The notes below the pieces were generated by a model. That model saw only the letters and a program-made list of their open reading frames with translations. It ran no database searches and was not told the DNA's origin. This document shows positions 1-8,993 of a DNA stretch of 33,901 nucleotides, piece after piece. The stretch comes from Willaertia magna (lineage: Eukaryota; Heterolobosea; Eutetramitea; Acrasida; Naegleriidae), in assembly GCA_902984215.1 (NCBI GenBank), contig CADWAF010001283.1, positions 1-33,901 on the forward strand. Reading direction: 5' to 3'. How positions within the stretch are numbered: the first letter of the stretch is position 1; each line of letters opens with the position of its first letter. The position numbers were made by a program, and so were the translations under genes.

Positions 1-177
1 TTGAGCTACTAAATTTTCCTTTTTTAAATTGTTTGAAACTTGATCTAGTAGTTGTTTATTATTTTGTCTAATTTTATTATCTATTCTTTCAGTTAAATTC
101 ATTACGGCTCTTGGAATCTCCATAACGAGAAGGAGAGGAAGGAGGAAAAGAGGAGGAGCATAACAACCACGACACAT
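1..177 (-). CDS. Partial gene, N-terminal 59 codons, hypothetical
   Basis: An open frame on the minus strand starts with ATG at 177 and is still open at the left edge. The first 18 residues (MCRGCYAPPLFLLPLLLV) are hydrophobic and could be a signal peptide or membrane anchor. Later methionines at residues 19 and 26 are alternative starts. The rest is charged and Asn/Lys/Gln-rich and looks helical. No family is recognisable from this piece. That it is a gene is inferred from the uninterrupted frame and the amphipathic helical composition. Confidence 0.4.
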   Translation of the reverse strand, partial: MCRGCYAPPLFLLPLLLVMEIPRAVMNLTERIDNKIRQNNKQLLDQVSNNLKKENLVAQ

Positions 178-313
178 TTTTTTTAACCTTTTGGCGCTTG
201 TGAGTTTTTTGTTTGATCAAAAACACACACTGTTTATGAATATTTTAGTGACATCACAATGATGAACTTTTACAGGATGGGATTGGTACCTTAATATTTG
301 AAATTACCATAAA

Positions 314-450
314 TTAATATAAAATAACATCTCCAGATTCAAGTTGACCAAATAATTGTCTTTTCATTCTTTTCATTTCAAGGCTTTCCTCTTCTCCTAA
401 ATCATAATTATTATATTTATAATTTGAATTTAAAATTGTTGCAAAGTTCT
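314..450 (-). pseudogene. 3' fragment of a duplicated RCC1-like gene
   Basis: This is a diverged copy of the last 45 codons of the RCC1-like gene at 2081-3118 (compare 2081-2217). It encodes a tail ending FGQLESGDVILY followed by TAA at 316-314. Similarity continues past the stop, down to about 258, matching the sequence below 2081, with small insertions in this copy. Homology stops abruptly at about 450, and 47 bp further on the opposite-strand RCC1-like gene at 497 begins. No upstream coding part is present, so this is a relic and not a gene. Its presence means the 5' flank of the 497 gene is built from the tail of another family member. Confidence 0.8.
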
Positions 451-496
451 ACTTCCCCTCTCAACTTATTTTGTGGCGGGATTATGATCATAAAAA

Positions 497-1800
497 ATGT
501 CAAACAGCAAAATCACAGATAACATGATCTTTGCAGGAAGTGCTTCTAGATTTAAAGGATTAGTTATGGAACCAGTAAATAAAGATGGCTATTGTGATTT
601 TGAATTTCAAACAACTGAAAAAAATCTAAAAATTAAAAAAATAATTTCAGGTGGAGCTTACAGATATATTTATAATTGTTTATGGACTGATGATAATAAA
701 ATTTATTTTCAACATTCAAATCCAGAATATGCTTATGGTTTACCACTTTTTTGTTATTTAAAACAGTACTTTACAATTTTAGATAAAAATGATGAAAATT
801 TTTATGAAATTAATTTTAATCAAATCCTTTTAGATTTTAATAATATTGTAAATATTGAAATTAAAGATATTATTGGAAATGCAAATGGTTTATTTATTTG
901 GTTGAATAATAATTATTTATTTTATTTAAATTTAAATGAAAATAATATTAAACAAATTGAAAGTGAACAATCAAAAATAATTACAGCATTTGGAACTGGA
1001 AATATGTCAAGTCGTTATATATTTAAAGATGGTAAGTTTAATGAAATTATAATTGTGGTTTTATTTAATTGTTTTAATTATTAAAAAATAGATAAAAGAA
1101 ATACTTTATATTGGGATGATAGTTCTTTACAAAAGGTAGAGATTAATGAAAGTGAAACTGATAAAAACGAGCCTATACTTTTTGGTTGTTGTTATGATAA
1201 TAACAATATTATTGTTACAATGGAAAATAAATTGTATTGTAAAAAATATGATACTGAATTATTTCAATACAAAGCATCAAAATTTGAAAAGGAATCAAAA
1301 GTAATTGATTTAAAATGTGGTTATGATCACACTGTATTTTTATTAGGTAAGTATTTATTATTTTTGTTATTTATACCATTTTATTGTATATAAAAGAAAA
1401 TCAAAGTATTTATGCATTTGGTTTTAATTCATTACATCAAAGTGGTATTTTTGAAAATGAAAGTGACGTTTTAGAACCAACCAAGTTGACTATTCCATTA
1501 AAAATACCAATTTTATCAATTGGTTGCACTTCAAGAGGAACATGTATTGTTTGTAAAGATGAAATTATATTTATTGGTGAACTTGTGGAAAAGGAAGTTA
1601 ACTTTACAAAGAGAATTTCAACAATGAACCGTACAAATAATGAACGTTTACAATATTTTAATGATGTAGCATGTGGACCTTGGCATTATATAATTTACAG
1701 AAAATATGGAAAGACAACAAAATCGTTGGAATATTTTATGTACAATTTAAAAAATAGAAAGACAAAGTTTAGTGATATAAACATTATAATTGTCGACTAA
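497..1800 (+). CDS. RCC1-like beta-propeller protein, three exons, 397 aa
   Basis: Joining 497-1031, 1092-1346 and 1397-1800 gives one open frame of 397 residues. The introns are 1032-1091 (60 nt) and 1347-1396 (50 nt). Both start GTAAGT, end AG and are phase 1. RCC1-type blades are visible: CGYDHTVFLLG before the second intron, then IYAFGFNSLHQSG. RCC1 proteins form seven-bladed propellers used in chromatin/Ran binding or as protein scaffolds; which applies here cannot be seen. The C-terminus (KFSDINIIIVD) resembles the first strand of a BTB domain, as in the paralogues in this window. The two introns make it distinct from the intronless paralogues at 2081-3118 and 30343-31557. It converges with 2081-3118. 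Confidence 0.85.
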
Positions 1801-1894
1801 ATAATCTATAAAAGCATGAAGAGATTTGTGAAAGCAAGAAAGGTGAATAATTTATTGTTGCATATAATTTAGAAAGTAGTCAGTATCCTTTAAA

Positions 1895-2080
1895 TTAACT
1901 ATATATTCCCTCAATTTCCTTAATAGCTTCCTCTGCTTTATCTATAATTACAGACCAATCACTCCCACGATAAGAAGGATAAATTACACTTTTACCAACC
2001 CTAAAACGTTTCTTATTCAAACAGTAATATTTTAATGATGAACTTGGGATTGGTACCTTAATATTGGAAATTACAATCAA
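1895..2080 (-). other. Open frame directly after the stop of the RCC1-like gene
   Basis: After the TAA of the 2081-3118 gene the same frame stays open for another 62 codons on the minus strand, starting with TTG at 2080. There is no ATG. The first part (VISNIKVPIPS) is also present after the stop in the fragment at 258-314. It could be an untranslated or readthrough extension, or the remnant of a former BTB domain cut off by the stop. It contains IYPSYRGSDWSVIID, which I do not recognise. I do not call it a separate gene. Confidence 0.25.
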
Positions 2081-3118
2081 TTAATATAAAATAACATCTC
2101 CAGATTCAAGTTGACCAAATAATAGTCTTTTCATTCTTTTCATTTCATGGCTTTCCTCTTCTCCCAAATCATAATTATTATATTTATAATTTGAATTTAA
2201 AATTATTGCAAAGTTCTCACCTGAAAAAACAAATAAATGATTCAACTTCCAATCCCCCTCCACTTTTGTGAATCTGCCTTTGTGATGTTTATAAAGTTTA
2301 TTTTCATTTGTCAATACACAAAAAATTAATCCAGCACCACTATATAGATGTTCAATATTTAAATTATGTTTAATTCTAAATTCAAAACCTTTGTGGTTGT
2401 AAATTTCATTATCCAAAGATAAAAAATAAACATAACCAGGGAAACAACCAATTTGTTTGGCTTGAAAATCTAATTTTGTAAATGTTCTAAATTGAAAAAA
2501 CCCTGTAACATAAACGTCATTATTTTTTGTTAAAATTGCAGTGTAATCATCGCTACATCCAAAATCTTTAATTTCTTTAACAGCAGGGGGTAAATTTAAT
2601 TTTTCAAATTTTGTAAATTTTAAAAAAAGATTTTCAAAACCAAGTTGATAATTATTGTTGTAACCCATACCGAATAATTCATTTTGATTGTTTAAAATAA
2701 TTGTTATGCTAAAACCTCCACTTTTTATATTTTTAATTGTAAAGTTTTCTAATTTTTCAATTATTTTAAAATGATTACTTTCAAACATAAAAGTTTTACC
2801 GGCCCCATAAATTTCGTTTTCTAAAGTCACAATAATTGTTAAATTACTACTAGCTGTAATAAACTTTGCTTTAAATCCATCAATTTTTTTAAAACAATTG
2901 ACATTTTCATAGTGACCTAACCCTAACTGCCCGTCTGCGTTTATACCACAAGAATAAACATTATTTTGATCATCCAATAAAATTGTGTGAAAAAATCCAC
3001 ATGCAATTTGTTTAATTTTAACTTTTTCTAAAAATTTATTCATTTGATTTTCGTTGAAAACGTTTTCGTTATTTTTTGTTTCTTCTATTATTGAAATTGT
3101 TTGTTGTGGTTTTGACAT
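2081..3118 (-). CDS. RCC1-like beta-propeller protein, 345 aa, single exon
   Basis: The frame runs uninterrupted from ATG at 3118 to TAA at 2081. RCC1 repeats are clear near the N-terminus: IACGFFHTILLDDQNNVYSC followed by GINADGQLGLG, then further blades with ELFGMGYNNNYQLG and a C-terminal FAIIL strand. An Asn/Glu/Gln-rich stretch of about 30 residues precedes the first blade. The protein ends LESGDVILY. That puts the stop just inside a motif like BTB strand 1, as in the other family members. Upstream on the same strand is the F-box/LRR gene (71 bp away), and downstream is the convergent 497 gene. Role in the cell is unknown; a protein-interaction scaffold is the usual role for this family. 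Confidence 0.88.
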   Translation of the reverse strand: MSKPQQTISIIEETKNNENVFNENQMNKFLEKVKIKQIACGFFHTILLDDQNNVYSCGINADGQLGLGHYENVNCFKKIDGFKAKFITASSNLTIIVTLENEIYGAGKTFMFESNHFKIIEKLENFTIKNIKSGGFSITIILNNQNELFGMGYNNNYQLGFENLFLKFTKFEKLNLPPAVKEIKDFGCSDDYTAILTKNNDVYVTGFFQFRTFTKLDFQAKQIGCFPGYVYFLSLDNEIYNHKGFEFRIKHNLNIEHLYSGAGLIFCVLTNENKLYKHHKGRFTKVEGDWKLNHLFVFSGENFAIILNSNYKYNNYDLGEEESHEMKRMKRLLFGQLESGDVILY

Positions 3119-3189
3119 TTTTTTTGAATAAAAACTTTACAAAATAACTATTTTCGTTATCAAATAACGTGATACAGGCAAGTTGCGTG

Positions 3190-4815
3190 TTATTTATTTT
3201 GTAATTGTTTAATTACTGACTTTAAATTTTCAATTTCTTGTTCTTTCTCTTCTAACCTTTCTTTCCATTCCTTTTTCTTTTCAATTAAATGATTATTCAT
3301 TTCTTTTATTAAAAAGTCATTCTCATCCACATATTCTGTTTCTTCAAATGTCAATGAATCTTCGTCATCATTATTTACTTCTTCTTCCAATGTCATTTTA
3401 TTTTCTCTTAATAATGAATCTTGTTTGTAAAGTGATAAATAGAGAATGTTTCCTTGATTAAGGAAATATTTCATTTGAGAAAGAGTTTTTTCATTTGTGT
3501 AAGTATTGTTGTAAATTTGTAAAGATTGTAAATGATTCATTTGTAATAAAAATTGACCAAAAACTACTTTACGGCATTCATTTATGTTTAATTTTTTAAT
3601 TTTAATTAAATTTACTAAATAATTTTCTGTAATATTTGTATTTTCAATGTTTAATTCTGTTAAATTACATAATTCTAATAAACAATCACCATCTATTTTG
3701 TTACAATGAGATAAATTTAAAGTTTTTAATCTATTTAAATGATATAAATATTGATCTTCTATATTTGTAAATGAAAGATTTAAATTAGTTAGGTAATTTA
3801 ATTCCATTAAATATTCTCCATAAATATTGAAACTAGAATTTATTTTTAAATCATAAAGTTGATTTAAATATTGTAAATTTTCACAATTATAACCATCTAA
3901 ATGTAAAGCTTTTAATTTAGGTAAATGTTTTATATTGTTTTCTTTCAATTTCGATAAAGTTTTTTTACAATAAAAATATTCTAAATTATTTAAAGAATTA
4001 AAACATTCACCTATAATATATTTACTATGATTATATAATTTTAAATATGTTAAATTCTTTAAATTCTTTAAATTTTTATCTTTTAAAGTATCACCATTTG
4101 TTTTTAATGTTTGTAAATTAATTAAATTATTTAAAAAATTATAATTTGAAATCTTATCAGAATAAAATAAATGTAACTTTTTTAAATTTGTTAAAGTATT
4201 TAAACAAACAACATTCAAATGCGTTTCAACAATTTTTAAAGAAGTTAATTGTTGTAATTTTTGTAAACAATTCCCAATTATACTGTTACACTCTATTAAT
4301 GTTAATTTTTGTACATTTTTTAAATGTAATAAATGTCCACTATTTAACTGGCAGTATTTAATTTTTACTTTTTGTAACTTTTTTAAATTTAAAAAACAAA
4401 AACCATTAAATTCATTACACTTTTTAATACTCAATTCAGTTAAATTATTAAAGTCCTTCAAATCGTTATCTTTAATTTTAGATCTTATTATTTGTAAACT
4501 ACTTAAATGTTTAAAATTGTGTAATACATATCTATCAATATTTTCTATCTTTAAAGTATTTACGCTATTTAAATACGTTGGTTTAAATGTTGGTTTATAT
4601 TGAATTTTATTTCTTTTAAATAATTCATTTAAAGAAGTTAAATATTTTGTTGTAAAAAAATTATAACATTCTTTATTAATTTGTGCAAAATTTAAATAAT
4701 CTCGAATTTTATCAATATATTTTGAAATTTCAAAAACAATTTCTTCTAATATCAATATTGTCAACACTAAAGGAAGAGAATTAACCTTTCTTTTCTTTAA
4801 CGTTCTTTCAGACAT
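3190..4815 (-). CDS. F-box-like leucine-rich repeat protein, 541 aa
   Basis: ATG at 4815, stop at 3190, no introns. Residues about 17-60 look like a degenerate F-box (LILEEIVFEISKYIDKIRDY followed by LNFAQINKECYNFF). They are followed by about 14 cysteine-type LRRs of roughly 24 residues (for example LKTLNLSHCNKIDGDCLLEL). An acidic linker and a C-terminal coiled coil (EKKKEWKERLEEKEQEIENL) complete it. F-box/LRR proteins are normally substrate receptors of SCF ubiquitin ligases, with the LRRs binding the target; that role is inferred here. A decayed copy lies inverted at 31599-33348, with a near-identical N-terminus. The intact frame, against the broken copy, suggests this copy is the functional one. 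Confidence 0.85.
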   Translation of the reverse strand: MSERTLKKRKVNSLPLVLTILILEEIVFEISKYIDKIRDYLNFAQINKECYNFFTTKYLTSLNELFKRNKIQYKPTFKPTYLNSVNTLKIENIDRYVLHNFKHLSSLQIIRSKIKDNDLKDFNNLTELSIKKCNEFNGFCFLNLKKLQKVKIKYCQLNSGHLLHLKNVQKLTLIECNSIIGNCLQKLQQLTSLKIVETHLNVVCLNTLTNLKKLHLFYSDKISNYNFLNNLINLQTLKTNGDTLKDKNLKNLKNLTYLKLYNHSKYIIGECFNSLNNLEYFYCKKTLSKLKENNIKHLPKLKALHLDGYNCENLQYLNQLYDLKINSSFNIYGEYLMELNYLTNLNLSFTNIEDQYLYHLNRLKTLNLSHCNKIDGDCLLELCNLTELNIENTNITENYLVNLIKIKKLNINECRKVVFGQFLLQMNHLQSLQIYNNTYTNEKTLSQMKYFLNQGNILYLSLYKQDSLLRENKMTLEEEVNNDDEDSLTFEETEYVDENDFLIKEMNNHLIEKKKEWKERLEEKEQEIENLKSVIKQLQNK

Positions 4816-4922
4816 TTTTTTTAAATTTTGAAATCCACTTTTTGTTAGAAATTTTTACTAAAGGGCGATTTTTTATTTCTTTAATTATCAAAAATTAAAT
4901 GCCAAACCAGTCAAACATTGTT

Positions 4923-5790
4923 TCAGAAATTAAATGTTATGTCTGTTAAAAAAGTATCATTATAAACATGTCTCTCTAAATTTGAAAAAAATCTTAAATA
5001 ATCACGTGATTCTTTGCTTTTAAAATATAATTGGCGGAAGACATTCCTGAAACACAAGAGGTGATTTCAATCCAATTTTAATAAACCCTTCATATGAAGA
5101 TTTGTAAACGTTACCTAAATTAGATAATAACAATGCATAACTTGTACCTAAACTCAAATCAATAATTTTTTCGTTTTCTGTCATACCCAATATAGTACTT
5201 TTTTTAAACACTGAAATTAGGCCAGTAAAAGTACTTCTGTCAATACCAAGTTGAGTTGTTGTATTACTTCCACATCCATAAACTATTCCCTTTTCTTTAT
5301 AAGTGGTTTAAATTGGTGAATAAATAATTACATACTTGTCAATAGTAAAACGCTTTCATATCCACAAACAATTTTATCTATTGTGTCATTCTCTTCTAAA
5401 AATTTTAAATCTACTGTTCGTGGTGGATAAATACTCATTCTGGTATTTTCTCCTAATCCTAATACCTTTGAAATTGTTTTTTGTAAAAGAAATTTTATGT
5501 TGGACTTGAGGTAACAGAACTTACCATGCTTGTATTTTTACCACAAACGTGTAATTTTTGTTTGTTTTCTGTTTCTTCAAGAAAATAACTGAAATATGCA
5601 CCACATGAAATGTTTACAATGTGTTTGTGATCAAAGAATGGAATTCTTGTTATTCCTTTTAAACTGTTACAATGATCTAATCCTAGTTGTCCAGAGCTGT
5701 TGAAATGTTATTGATAATATCAGATTTATGTTGTTTACGTAAACATAAAAATAAAACATACCTATTTTGGCCAGTTCCATAAACATACCC
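4923..5790 (-). pseudogene. Truncated, scrambled copy of the six-exon RCC1 gene
   Basis: This matches the gene at 27537-29079: the end of exon 2, exons 3, 4 and most of 5, and the last part of exon 6, with introns still in place (for example donor GTAAGT below 5524 and donor GTATGT below 5335). Exon 1 and most of exon 2 are missing. Between the exon-5 and exon-6 parts, about 32 bp (5037-5068) match exon 6 of the intact gene in inverted orientation, while the rest of exon 6 is deleted. The frame is therefore lost after a GFIKIG match. The tail again encodes an RCC1-family end (LTDITFNF, then TGA at 4925). The splice sites and most exon frames remain intact, so decay was recent or driven by rearrangement and not by point mutation. 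Confidence 0.85.
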
Positions 5791-5843
5791 CTAATAGAAT
5801 TAATAATTATTTAAATAATGTCACAAATAATCAAAAGCAATGG

Positions 5844-6743
5844 ATGATTTTTCAAGTATTAAAATTTTGTAATATTTTGCATACTAAATTTAATGTTTCT
5901 TTATTTCCAATTTTAGCACATGAAATTCGCATTACCAAAGATAATTATATCAAATTTTACTTTGAAAATTTTTTTGAAAAATTAAATACTGAATTCAAAA
6001 CTTATGGATATTTTTTTGAAATGGCTCCAGAAGTTGTAAGTAATTACAATTTTAAAAATTATTAATTTTATTTTTGTAAAGAAATTATGTAATTTTACAT
6101 TAACGAAAGAATCAGATATATTTTCATTCTTTTATATTTAATTATTGGAAAGGAAATCTTTCCTACAAATGCAGAAGATTCTTTAGCTAAATTAATAAAA
6201 ATTACAGGATATATGAAAAGTGACATTAGAGATTTTGATGAAGATAGATTAGAGAAAGCTATTGAATTAATTACTGAAAAAGATAAAATTAAAGTGTGGA
6301 ATGATACAGAGGAAGATTATCAATTGTATTTAAAGTTTGTGAAAAATAATTTAAAAGAAATGTTTTTAACAGAAAAAGAAATGGATGAATTTCATGAAAT
6401 GGCATTTGACTTGATTGCTAAATTAATTCATTTCAATCCAAGTAAAAGAATTACTATAGAAGAGGCTCTTAAGCACGATTTTTTAAAGTTGTATTCAAAT
6501 AATGATATGCGTGACAGATTTTTTGAAAATTATTACAATGAATTTGATTTAAATAATATATTTGACAACAAAATTATTTTAAGTTTTGAAATTGCTTTAC
6601 AATATTTAGAAAAATTTAAAAAATTAAAAAAAGAAAGAAAGGAAATTAAAAAGATATTTACAAAATGCGAAAATTATTTCAAACTAACTTTACAATACAA
6701 CAACCACTATCAAGATCTTCTTTTCACTTGCAACAAACCTTAA
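5844..6743 (+). pseudogene. Protein kinase C-lobe fragment, frameshifted
   Basis: Only the C-terminal lobe of a protein kinase is present. A piece like the segment before the activation loop (ITKDNYIKFYFENFFEKL) has no DFG. It is followed by an APE motif (EMAPEV) ending exactly at a GTAAGT donor (6036). After a 46-nt intron (6036-6081) comes the helix-F motif SDIFSF. Then the frame shifts near 6130 and continues ILLYLIIGKEIFP and a helical C-lobe to RITIEEALKHDFLKLY (the usual end of a kinase domain). The shift fits a loss of about 7 bp around the expected Phe-Gly-Ile. N-lobe, catalytic loop and DFG are absent, so it cannot encode an active kinase. It sits directly beside the truncated RCC1 copy, head to head. 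Confidence 0.7.
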
Positions 6744-6885
6744 ACAACCATGACCCCTAGTTCCTTAATGCCTATGAACAGCAGTAACAAGTTCCCTTCG
6801 AAGGCCAAAGAAACAAAATTATTATTGAAAAATACTTGCTTGCCAGTCAGAACCTGTTGTTGAAAAATACACTACAAAAAAAAAT

Positions 6886-8901
6886 ATGGCAAAATCTTTT
6901 AAGGAATTTATTGAAGAACAGCAAAGAAGGCTAAAAACAACTAAGGAAATTACTAGTAGGGAAGAAGATGGTCAACTATTATCATCATTATTGTTAACTA
7001 GTAATAATGAGAAGCTTGTTGGTTCAAACAATAACAATACCACCTTTTGTAAGATAATACAAAAAAAGAATGTTTTACCTTCACATTTAAAATTATTAGA
7101 AAATGATCAAGATATACAAATCATTAGTGCTAATCAAACGGTTTTTAAAATGAAAGAAAAGATATTAGTTACATATAGTAAACATATTAAAGAAATTTTA
7201 AATCAAAATATGAAAGAAAGAAAAGAAAATTGTATCTCTTTAGATATAAGTGATCATATTTTACAAATTATTTTAGAATTTATACAAAAAGAATATGAAA
7301 TTAATGGTAATTTGATATTTCTCAGTAACAGTAATGCAACCCTAAAAAATAATACAAAGAATGAAGAGAATGATGAATTGTATAAAAATAGAATTGTTTT
7401 TCATTTTGAATTAAAACCTGAAGATTGTTATGAAGTTTTAATTTCAGCAAATTATTTACAAATTCATTCTTTAGAGAATTTATGTTGTCAAATGATTTCA
7501 GATTATATCTTTGATGTTGAAAATATTTATGCTTTACCAAATGAATTATTAATTAAAATATTAAAGAAATTAACACCTTTAACTTTTGCAATTTATGAAA
7601 AAACTGAGGAATTTAAGAAAACTGAAATTAATCCTTTAGAGATTTGGAAAAGTTTTTATTTTACAATTTGTAAAAAATATTCCTTTATTCAAGAGGAGGA
7701 AAGTGATAATAAAAGCAAAGAAGGTGATAATGTTAATTGGAAAGAATTGTATATCGAAAAGGAAGTAATTAGAATGTTAGATAGGGCACATTCTGATTCA
7801 ACATTAAGTGAGGATTTATTTGATTTATTAGATATTGTTGGAGATAATGTTAAAAAAATTAAATTATTTTTAAACACAATTTTAAAGTCACAAATAAATA
7901 TATTTAAGGTAATTAGTAAATTAACAAAATTAGAAAATGTAATAATAGAAGATGATATTGAAGAAAGTATTAATAATAAAAATAAGTATAAATTATTAGA
8001 AGAATTAGGGAATAGCTTACCAAAAGAATATTTAAAAGAATTTACCTATCAATTAAATCCTGAAGGAAATATAGAAATGATTGGAAGATATTTACTTTCC
8101 AAAATTAATCATTCATTAGAAACTATTAATATAATTGGAATGAATGGTTGTACTCTTGCAAAACCTTATTTCCTTGGAAAGTTTAGGAACGTATCAATTA
8201 CACAGTCAACTTGGGATGAACAGAAATTCCCACTTACTTTACTATTGGAAGGAATTTTAGAGAATAATGCAATACAAAATTTAAGTATAAGTAATTGCTC
8301 AACGATATATTGTGATGAAATATTTTGTGAAACAATTGCTAAATTAACATTATTGGAATCAATTAATTTATCATTTACTAAACTGGAAATTAAAGATGTT
8401 AATATTTGGAAATATTTATTTTCTTTACCAAATTTAAAAAAGTTAAATGTTGCTAATTGTTATTTAAAAAAGTCTGATTTTGAATTACTTACCTCTACTT
8501 ATAATTCATTAACAGTTAAACCTCCTTTAGAATGGTTAGATATAAGTAGTAATATGATTGCTAGCTATTCTCACATTGCTGCCTTAATTAATTCAATTAC
8601 AACGTTAAAGTATTTAAATCTAAGTCAGAATGAATACCCATTTCTGGAATTATGTGAATGTTTATCTGAAAATAAGAATTTAGAAGTAATTGATATTTCA
8701 AGAATAACTCGTAAAAATCCATGTCAAGAATTTTTACAAGGTCTAAATTATTTATCAATGAAAGAAAACAATTTAAAGGAAGTTCATGGATTCGTATCAG
8801 ATTTTAATTCAAGTAAATTTGAAGCAAAGTTAAATGAAATTGTTCCAAATCGAAAGTTTAAAATTGCCATGAACTGGGTCGTTTTTGAACCAGCCAATTA
8901 A
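6886..8901 (+). CDS. Elongin-C-like BTB / VHL-box-like / LRR protein, 671 aa
   Basis: ATG at 6886, single exon. Residues about 75-205 resemble the Skp1/Elongin-C BTB fold: a KEKILVTYSKHIKEIL strand-helix, the strand ISLDISDHILQIILEFIQ, an insertion rich in Asn, then FELKPEDCYEVLISANYLQI. Residues about 215-262 (ALPNELLIKILKKLTPLTF followed by a conserved-looking IWKSF) resemble the BC/VHL-box or F-box helices that bind Elongin C or Skp1. Residues about 320-640 are LRR-like with EWLDISSNMIAS and LKYLNLSQN. In animals such substrate receptors (ZYG11/ZER1, Elongin A) bind Elongin C as a separate protein; here both seem to be in one chain. A role as a Cullin-ligase receptor is inference. The next gene is 92 bp away on the same strand. 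Confidence 0.75.
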   Translation: MAKSFKEFIEEQQRRLKTTKEITSREEDGQLLSSLLLTSNNEKLVGSNNNNTTFCKIIQKKNVLPSHLKLLENDQDIQIISANQTVFKMKEKILVTYSKHIKEILNQNMKERKENCISLDISDHILQIILEFIQKEYEINGNLIFLSNSNATLKNNTKNEENDELYKNRIVFHFELKPEDCYEVLISANYLQIHSLENLCCQMISDYIFDVENIYALPNELLIKILKKLTPLTFAIYEKTEEFKKTEINPLEIWKSFYFTICKKYSFIQEEESDNKSKEGDNVNWKELYIEKEVIRMLDRAHSDSTLSEDLFDLLDIVGDNVKKIKLFLNTILKSQINIFKVISKLTKLENVIIEDDIEESINNKNKYKLLEELGNSLPKEYLKEFTYQLNPEGNIEMIGRYLLSKINHSLETINIIGMNGCTLAKPYFLGKFRNVSITQSTWDEQKFPLTLLLEGILENNAIQNLSISNCSTIYCDEIFCETIAKLTLLESINLSFTKLEIKDVNIWKYLFSLPNLKKLNVANCYLKKSDFELLTSTYNSLTVKPPLEWLDISSNMIASYSHIAALINSITTLKYLNLSQNEYPFLELCECLSENKNLEVIDISRITRKNPCQEFLQGLNYLSMKENNLKEVHGFVSDFNSSKFEAKLNEIVPNRKFKIAMNWVVFEPAN

Positions 8902-8993
8902 TGAGCTAGATAAATGTAAAATTACATTTCCCTTAATAAAAAAATTTACTGTATACATGGTTTTTAACAACGTTTGAAAAATAAAAGAAGAAT

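Noticed and set aside
1895..2080. A separate small gene after the 345-aa RCC1 gene
   Set aside because: It has no ATG and is in frame with and directly adjacent to the preceding stop, so it is better described as a post-stop extension or relic.
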